Origin: an uncultured Opitutia bacterium
GTDB lineage: Bacteria; Verrucomicrobiota; Verrucomicrobiia; Opitutales; Opitutaceae
Assembly: GCA_903859715.1 (NCBI GenBank)
Contig: CAIONS010000039.1
Location: forward strand, 1 to 52,640
Direction of reading: 5' to 3'
DNA: 52,640 nucleotides
Part shown: positions 46,800-52,640 of the stretch, in pieces
Position numbering within the stretch: position 1 is the first letter of the stretch
Layout: every line of letters starts with the position of its first letter
Notes under the pieces: generated by a model
The model's input: only the letters and a program-made list of their open reading frames with translations
What the model was told of the DNA's origin: nothing
Database searches by the model: none
Position numbers and translations under genes: made by a program

Positions 46800-46836
46800 G
46801 CGATTGCGGATTTCGGATACCGGATTGCGGATTTTA
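46800..46836. repeat. GATTGCGGATTTCGGATACC repeat, shared with mutL
   Basis: The first 24 nt (46800-46823) are identical to 3207-3230 inside mutL. A second partial unit CCGGATTGCGGATTT follows. It touches the thrS start codon. Confidence 0.8.
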
Positions 46837-46839
46837 TTC

Positions 46840-46920
46840 TGTCATTCTGAGCGAAGCGAAGGATCCAGTGCGAGCCGGCTGCGGAATCCAACTGGATCCT
46901 TCGCTTTGCTCAGGATGACA
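46840..46920. repeat. Inverted repeat (TCATCCTGAGCGAAGCGAAG family)
   Basis: The 30-nt arms 46840-46869 and 46891-46920 are complementary at 28 of 30 positions. This sequence type is widespread in bacterial intergenic regions. It lies between cysS and thrS. A second copy is at 52438-52596. Confidence 0.87.
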
Positions 46921-46932
46921 AAAAGGTCGGAG

Positions 46933-48333
<1,401 letters not shown>

Positions 48334-48367
48334 GAAAAGGAAAGGGGAGGGTGGAACGCTGAAGGAA

Positions 48368-48385
48368 ATTCCGCCGCGGCGGAAT
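48368..48385. promoter_or_regulatory. 18-nt perfect palindrome between cysS and hemB
   Basis: ATTCCGCCGCGGCGGAAT is perfectly self-complementary and lies 35 nt upstream of cysS in the divergent cysS/hemB gap. A second hairpin is at 48418-48441 (GCGGTTGT / ACAACCGC). The palindrome could be an operator; its regulator is unknown. Confidence 0.35.
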
Positions 48386-48539
48386 GCTGTTTTTGCGGAC
48401 GGCGCGAACGGGCGCCGGCGGTTGTCGGACTCAACAACCGCAACGCGTCGTTCGCGTCGTAGTGATACGGCGCGAAGCGGTGCAAAAACGTGTGGCGAAC
48501 CGGGACATGGCGTGCTCTAGTCCGCCGAAGAACGCGAAT

Positions 48540-49553
48540 ATGCCTGACAACTTCAAGCTCGATTTAACCCAGCGTCCGCGCCGCCTCCGCCGCACGGCCA
48601 GTCTGCGCGCGCTCACCGAGGAAACGGTGCTGCGCGCGGCGAATTTCATCGCCCCGCTTTTCGTGGTCGAGGGCAAGGGCGCCCCGCAGCCCATCGCCTC
48701 GATGCCGGGTGTGAGCCGCCTGAATATTGCCGATCTCGTCAAGGAATGCCGCGCGCTCGCGAAGCTCGGCGTGCCGGCGGTGGCGTTGTTTCCCAAAATC
48801 GAAGCCCGGCTCAAGGATGACGACGGCACGATTGCGCTGCACGAGGACGGGCTGATTCTTCGGGCGGTCCGCGCAGTGAAGAGATCCGTGCCGGAACTGA
48901 CGGTGATGACCGACGTCGCGCTCGATCCCTACACGACCCACGGCCACGACGGCGTGCTGAATGCCGCGCGCACGGACGTCGAGAATGACCGCACGGTCGG
49001 AATCCTCGTGAAGATGGCCGTGCTGCATGCGCGGGCCGGCGTCGATCTTGTGGCGCCCAGCGACATGATGGACGGCCGTGTGGGCGCGATCCGGAAGGGA
49101 CTGGATGCGGCGGGATTCACGGACACGGGCATCATGGCCTATTCGGCGAAATTTGCCTCGGCGTATTACGGTCCGTTCCGCGACGCAGTCGGCAGCGCGA
49201 AGGCGGCGGGCACGCATTTGCTGAGCAAGGCCACCTACCAGCTGAGCCCGGGCAACCGGCGCGCGGCGCTCATTGAGTCGACGCTCGATGCGGCCGAGGG
49301 GGCGGACATCGTGATGATCAAGCCGGCGGGCCCTTACCTCGACATCATCCGGGAAGTGCGGATGTCGACGCTCAAGCCCGTCGCGGCCTACCAGGTTTCC
49401 GGCGAGTACGCGCAGATCCACGCCGCGGCGAAGCTCGGCTGGCTCGACCTCGCGCGCTGCCGGCACGAATCGCTGGTCGCGATCAAGCGTGCGGGCGCGG
49501 ACATGATCCTGACGTATTTCGCGAAGGAGATGGCGGCGGAATTAGGCCGCTGA
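48540..49553 (+). CDS. hemB: Delta-aminolevulinic acid dehydratase (porphobilinogen synthase)
   Basis: Condenses two 5-aminolevulinate molecules to porphobilinogen in tetrapyrrole synthesis; 337 residues. The Schiff-base lysines are in MAYSAKFASAYYGPFRDA and MIKPAGPYLDIIREV. The metal-loop reads DVALDPYTTHGHDG, with Asp in place of the zinc-binding cysteines, so it is of the magnesium-responsive/zinc-independent type. ATG 48540 gives MPDNFKLDLTQRPRRLRRT; an ATG at 48507 would add 11 residues. Confidence 0.95.
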   Translation: MPDNFKLDLTQRPRRLRRTASLRALTEETVLRAANFIAPLFVVEGKGAPQPIASMPGVSRLNIADLVKECRALAKLGVPAVALFPKIEARLKDDDGTIALHEDGLILRAVRAVKRSVPELTVMTDVALDPYTTHGHDGVLNAARTDVENDRTVGILVKMAVLHARAGVDLVAPSDMMDGRVGAIRKGLDAAGFTDTGIMAYSAKFASAYYGPFRDAVGSAKAAGTHLLSKATYQLSPGNRRAALIESTLDAAEGADIVMIKPAGPYLDIIREVRMSTLKPVAAYQVSGEYAQIHAAAKLGWLDLARCRHESLVAIKRAGADMILTYFAKEMAAELGR

Positions 49554-49557
49554 TTTT

Positions 49558-49671
49558 TAGCCACAAAAAGGCGCAAGGGCATTGAGGCTGCGAAGGAATC
49601 CTCATTGTGCCTATAGGCGCGCGGGAGATTAGAGACGAAGCCTTGGAATTTTTTGCGCCTCTTCGTGGCAA
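49558..49671. repeat. Long palindromic element, GGCCACAAAAAGGCAC family, copy 5
   Basis: Begins TAGCCACAAAAAGGCGCAAG and ends TTGCGCCTCTTCGTGGCA. The centre GTGCCTATAGGCGC is at 49607-49620. It has the same orientation as copy 4 (GCGAAGGAATCCTCATT on the left, GCGCGGGAGATT on the right). It lies just after the hemB stop in a convergent gap. Confidence 0.86.
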
Positions 49672-49710
49672 ATAATCCCGAAGCCTTGCATTCAGCCAGC
49701 TGATCGAACT

Positions 49711-49736
49711 GGCGGGATCAGCGATCCCGCCCTACT
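49711..49736. repeat. Half of a GTAGGGCG-family element
   Basis: GGCGGGATCAGCGATCCCGC followed by CCTAC matches the right arm of the GTAGGGCG family and forms a small hairpin by itself. It lies 3 nt beyond the end of the polysaccharide-export gene. Confidence 0.6.
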
Positions 49737-49739
49737 ACA

Positions 49740-50336
49740 TCAAAACGGCGAGCGCGGGACCTGGACCGAATCGCCGGGCATCAGGTGGATGTCCTGCGCG
49801 GGATTTTTCTGCGCGAGGGTGATGTTGACGTCGTAGGCCTTCTGCTCGCGCATGAGGTTTACCTTCGTCTCCTTGGCGTAGAGGGTGAAGCCGCCGGCGG
49901 ACTGGATGGCCTTGCTCACGGTGAGGTCGGGCGTCCACACGATGCGGCCCGGGCGGGCGACTTCGCCGCCGACATAAACGTAACGCTCGGTGACGCTCAC
50001 CGAGACATCGACGGTGCGGTAGATTTTCTTCGCGAGGTAGGTCTCGCGGATGCGCTGCGCGAGGTCGCCGGGGGTCGTGCCCGCGGTGCTCATGATGCCG
50101 ATATAGGGCAGGGTGATGGTGCCGCGATCATCGATCTGCACCGGATTGATGCTGGGATCGGGCACGCCTTGGAGCGTGACGGTCAGGCTGTCACCGGGGC
50201 GCAGTTGGGCCGAGGCTGTTACAGCGGCGGGAATTTCCGGATTGGTGCCGGTGACGCCGTCGGTCTCGCAGCCCGGAAGAAATGCCAGCAGGGCGGCGGC
50301 AAGGCAGAGCGGCAGGAGGCGGCGGAGAGAAACCAT
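49740..50336 (-). CDS. Polysaccharide biosynthesis/export lipoprotein (Wza-like, SLBB)
   Basis: A 198-residue exported lipoprotein. The signal peptide RRLLPLCLAAALLAFLPGC ends in the lipobox LPGC. Then come a Poly_export domain (LRPGDSLTVTLQGVPDPSIN, IDDRGTITLPYIG) and one SLBB-like domain (YVYVGGEVARPGRIVWTP, AGGFTLYAKETKV). It is shorter than Wza (about 380 residues) and lacks the C-terminal pore helix region, so it is a minimal export-type protein. No glycosyltransferase or Wzc gene is nearby. The start may be ATG 50336 or 50351. Confidence 0.87.
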   Translation of the reverse strand: MVSLRRLLPLCLAAALLAFLPGCETDGVTGTNPEIPAAVTASAQLRPGDSLTVTLQGVPDPSINPVQIDDRGTITLPYIGIMSTAGTTPGDLAQRIRETYLAKKIYRTVDVSVSVTERYVYVGGEVARPGRIVWTPDLTVSKAIQSAGGFTLYAKETKVNLMREQKAYDVNITLAQKNPAQDIHLMPGDSVQVPRSPF

Positions 50337-50377
50337 GGAAGCGGGATGCATGGGCCCGGCCGCCGGAAAACGCAACG

Positions 50378-51163
50378 TTACCGTTTGCCGCGGGAACGGG
50401 CGCGGGGCTTCTCGTCCTCGTCGTCGTTCTTCGCCGGCTTCTCGTCGCCGTCCTCATCCTCGTCGTCCTTGTCCTTATCCTTCTTTTCCCCGTCGTCCTC
50501 GTCCTTGTCCTCGTCCTCATCCCATTTGAGGGAATCGTCGTTCTTGAGTTTCTCCTCCTCGGTCTCGTCGAGCTCGGGCAGGTCATCGTCTTCCTCGGTG
50601 CTCTTGGCGGGTTTCTCGTCGTCGGACTCGTAGCCGGCGGGCATGAAATCGAGGATGGCGGTGATCTCCTCGAAGGAGTGGACGGCCTTGCCCTCGATGA
50701 AGTGGCTGTTCTGCGCCTCGCGGAGCTCATCCTCGACCTCATCGACGGTGAGCTTGGATTCGAATTCGAACAGGTCGTTGAGCATTTTCACGCGGCAGCG
50801 CGTGAGGAGGTCGAGCAGGTCGGCATACGGGCCGTTTTCCTCGTCGAGGATGTCGGGCAGCACGAAAAGTTTTTCCTCGGACTCGAACAGCGACTCCTTG
50901 GTGCGCTTGAGGCGCACCTTGCCGCTGCCAAGATCCTTCTCGATGCGGAAGGGGATGAAGGCCCGCTCCATCACGTCCTGGTCGAAGCCGTAGTCACGCA
51001 GCGGATCGACGAGCTCGATGAGATGGTCGCGCTGGCGCGGATCGATGATGCTGAGGCCGTCGACATCCCAGCGCACGGGATCGCTGGTTTCACTGACCCA
51101 CCAATTGTGATCTTCGCCGAGACGAACAACGCACCAATCGAGAGTAGAAGTAGCTTTGGCCAT
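50378..51163 (-). CDS. Protein of unknown function with long acidic/lysine-rich tail
   Basis: A 261-residue cytosolic-looking protein I do not recognize. The N-terminal ~185 residues look folded (LDWCVVRLGEDHNWWVSETS, DPLRDYGFDQDVMERAFIPF, RVKMLNDLFEFESKLTVDEV). The last ~75 residues are almost only D, E, K and S, ending in a basic RARSRGKR. Such tails occur in nucleic-acid or ribosome-associated proteins, but nothing more specific is seen. It lies 41 nt upstream of the export lipoprotein gene on the same strand and is divergent from pyrD. Confidence 0.75.
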   Translation of the reverse strand: MAKATSTLDWCVVRLGEDHNWWVSETSDPVRWDVDGLSIIDPRQRDHLIELVDPLRDYGFDQDVMERAFIPFRIEKDLGSGKVRLKRTKESLFESEEKLFVLPDILDEENGPYADLLDLLTRCRVKMLNDLFEFESKLTVDEVEDELREAQNSHFIEGKAVHSFEEITAILDFMPAGYESDDEKPAKSTEEDDDLPELDETEEEKLKNDDSLKWDEDEDKDEDDGEKKDKDKDDEDEDGDEKPAKNDDEDEKPRARSRGKR

Positions 51164-51346
51164 AGAAGAGGAGACGGGGAAGATTTTTGGCGCAGCGTGC
51201 GAGGGGGGGATTAAAAAACAAGCACAAAAAGGCCGGCGCCCGCCAGCGGGGAAAAAGGAGCGTCCGCGTGCAAAAATCCTTTGCTTTCGGGTGTTTAGCC
51301 TTGCCGGCCTTGCTTTTTGCCAAGGCGATTTTCACAGTCGCAGGCC
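51164..51346. other. Divergent intergenic region before pyrD
   Basis: This 183-nt gap between divergent genes must contain two promoters. A-rich tracts (AAAAAACAAGCACAAAAAGG at 51213-51232) stand out from the GC-rich background. I see no repeat of the window's families, RNA gene or clear operator here. Confidence 0.4.
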
Positions 51347-52411
51347 ATGGGTCTGTTTTATGAGAAGCTTGTCCGTCCGGCGCTGTTCCAGCTCGACTCC
51401 GAGCACGCGCATGAGCTGGGCGTGGATGCGCTCGCGCTGCTGGGCGCCATGCCGCCGCTCTGCCGGCTGTTGGAGGCCTGGAACCGCCTGCCCAAGGCGG
51501 GCGTCCGCCCAGTCGAGGCCTTTGGGCTGAAATTCCCCAATGCGGTCGGGCTGGCCGCGGGGTTCGACAAGAATGCCCGCGCGTGGCCCGCCGCCGCGGC
51601 GCTGGGGTTCGGCCATGTGGAGATCGGCACGGTCACGGCGCTCCGGCAGCCGGGCAACGACCGTCCTCGCATGTTTCGCTATCCGCGGGAGGAGGCGGTG
51701 ATCAACCGCATGGGCTTTAACAACCAGGGCGCCGAGGCGGTCGCCGCGCGGCTGGCCCGCCGGCCCGGTCCCGGCCACCGGCGCATTCCCCTAGGCATCA
51801 ACCTCGGCAAATCGAAAGTCGCCTCGCTCGACCAGGCCGTCGCCGACTACCTCGCGAGCTTCCGGCTCCTGGCCGGCCATGCGGACTATCTGGTGCTCAA
51901 TGTGAGCAGCCCCAACACGCCGGGGCTGCGCCAGCTGCAGGACGGCGACCGGCTCCGCGAACTGCTCGGCGCCATCACGGCGGCGAATCGCGACCGCGCG
52001 GCGCAACCCGGCCAGACGCGCAAGCCGCTGCTCCTGAAAATCGCGCCCGACCTGAATTTCCGGCAGATTGACGCAGTGCTGGCCGCGATTGCGGAGTTCG
52101 GCCTCGACGGCGTCATCGCCACGAACACGACGCTGGAGCGGCCCGGTGCGCTGGCGGCGGTCGGCGAAGCCGGCGGATTGAGCGGAGCGCCGCTGCGCCG
52201 GCGCTCGACCGAAATCATCAACTACATCTCCCGCGCCACCTCCGGCCGGCTGCCGATCATCGGCGTCGGCGGGATCATGGACACGGCGGCGGCAGGCGAG
52301 AAGTTCGATGCCGGCGCCACGTTGGTGCAGATTTACACCGGCCTGGTTTACCGCGGGCCGTTTTTTGTGAGGGCGCTCGCGCGGGCGCTCGCGGACCGGC
52401 AGCGGACGTAG
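51347..52411 (+). CDS. pyrD: Dihydroorotate dehydrogenase (quinone), class 2
   Basis: Membrane-associated flavoenzyme oxidizing dihydroorotate to orotate in pyrimidine synthesis; 354 residues. The N-terminal amphipathic helices (MGLFYEKLVRPALFQLDSEH) mark class 2. FMN/active-site blocks: VGLAAGFDKNARAWPA, NRMGFNNQGAEAV, LNVSSPNTPGLRQLQ with the catalytic Ser of class 2, GVIATNTTLERPG and GVGGIMDTAAAGEKFDAGAT. ATG 51347 is chosen because MGLFYEKLVRP matches the family's start. Confidence 0.96.
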   Translation: MGLFYEKLVRPALFQLDSEHAHELGVDALALLGAMPPLCRLLEAWNRLPKAGVRPVEAFGLKFPNAVGLAAGFDKNARAWPAAAALGFGHVEIGTVTALRQPGNDRPRMFRYPREEAVINRMGFNNQGAEAVAARLARRPGPGHRRIPLGINLGKSKVASLDQAVADYLASFRLLAGHADYLVLNVSSPNTPGLRQLQDGDRLRELLGAITAANRDRAAQPGQTRKPLLLKIAPDLNFRQIDAVLAAIAEFGLDGVIATNTTLERPGALAAVGEAGGLSGAPLRRRSTEIINYISRATSGRLPIIGVGGIMDTAAAGEKFDAGATLVQIYTGLVYRGPFFVRALARALADRQRT

Positions 52412-52431
52412 GTTGCGCGCTTGCGCGCAAC
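52412..52431. repeat. Hairpin directly after pyrD
   Basis: GTTGCGCGCTTGCGCGCAAC is a perfect hairpin starting 1 nt after the stop codon. No T-run follows. Its core GCGCTTGCGCGC also occurs upstream of argH. Confidence 0.6.
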
Positions 52432-52437
52432 GGTTTC

Positions 52438-52596
52438 CCGTCATCCTGAGCGAAGCCGAAGGATCTCTGGAATCTTTCCGGATGGATCCGCGTCTGATGC
52501 GGACACTCGGGCAGCGTCGCCGGCTGAAGGAGAGATTTCCAGCGCGGTCCGAGGGCGAGACTAACAGAGATCCTTCGGCTTCGCTCAGGATGACGG
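52438..52596. repeat. Inverted repeat (TCATCCTGAGCGAAGCCGAAG family), perfect arms
   Basis: The 31-nt arms 52438-52468 and 52566-52596 are perfectly complementary by inspection, with 97 nt between. The same family is between cysS and thrS. The rest of the window end (52597-52640) shows no feature. Confidence 0.9.
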
Positions 52597-52640
52597 GGGA
52601 GAGAGGCCGGGTACAGCCGCTGCAGATTTCAGGGCTTTAC

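Noticed and set aside
45102-46850. Long plus-strand open frame opposite thrS
   Set aside because: Antisense shadow; no motifs, and thrS covers the region.
50400-50640. Serine/phenylalanine-rich frame opposite the acidic tail as a separate gene
   Set aside because: It is the complement of D/E/K-repeat codons and has no start context or homology-like features.

Overview
This is a GC-rich chromosomal window of about 52.6 kb, almost entirely ordinary housekeeping and metabolic genes. No rRNA, tRNA, CRISPR array, prophage or classical insertion sequence was seen. The gene content, the GxxExxY-family gene, the near absence of Shine-Dalgarno sequences and the dense intergenic inverted repeats suggest a Verrucomicrobiota bacterium, probably of the Opitutaceae. 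That placement is inference from style and was not confirmed by a search.

Layout: 0.3-6.7 kb carries argH, a small GxxExxY PD-(D/E)XK-like gene enclosed by inverted repeats, mutL and glgP. From 6.9 to 12.7 kb a minus-strand operon encodes a tripartite RND efflux pump (adaptor, pump, outer-membrane channel). From 13.1 to 18.0 kb lies a BMP-type ABC importer, probably for nucleosides (binding protein, double ATPase, two permeases). From 18.3 to 27.4 kb are a gamma-carbonic-anhydrase-like protein, folA, a tandem pair of secreted gluzincin-like proteins of which the second has lost its active site, a cyclophilin, gmhA, recF, a TauE/SafE transporter and ruvC. From 27.5 to 37.2 kb are a hybrid sensor kinase overlapping hemH, gpmI, two small unknown genes, a PEGA/SUMF1-like secreted protein and aspS. 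From 37.3 to 39.6 kb is a P-II/amt/P-II nitrogen cluster. From 39.8 to 44.8 kb four genes can convert trans-4-hydroxy-L-proline to 2-oxoglutarate. From 44.9 to 52.4 kb are thrS, cysS, hemB, a polysaccharide-export-type lipoprotein, an acidic-tailed unknown protein and pyrD.

The most unusual property is between the genes. At least a dozen families of long inverted-repeat elements (about 60-250 bp) occupy nearly every gap. Several occur in multiple copies, some are nested inside one another, one appears to have split a stop/start junction and left an 8-bp direct repeat, and two families have entered the linker of mutL in frame. One family occurs both as a short non-coding element (23972-24059) and as arms tightly enclosing the GxxExxY gene (1696-2143). 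This resembles an autonomous/non-autonomous pair and makes the GxxExxY nuclease-like protein a candidate mobilizer or processor of these repeats, by analogy with REP/RAYT systems. This is a hypothesis, but it is the best lead to an undescribed system here.

Other points of note: MutL lacks the metal-binding endonuclease motifs; ThrRS lacks the TGS domain; ferrochelatase carries an internal cysteine cluster; a sigma-54-like sequence lies directly in front of amt; and many start codons are preceded by a pyrimidine-rich CCC instead of a Shine-Dalgarno sequence.
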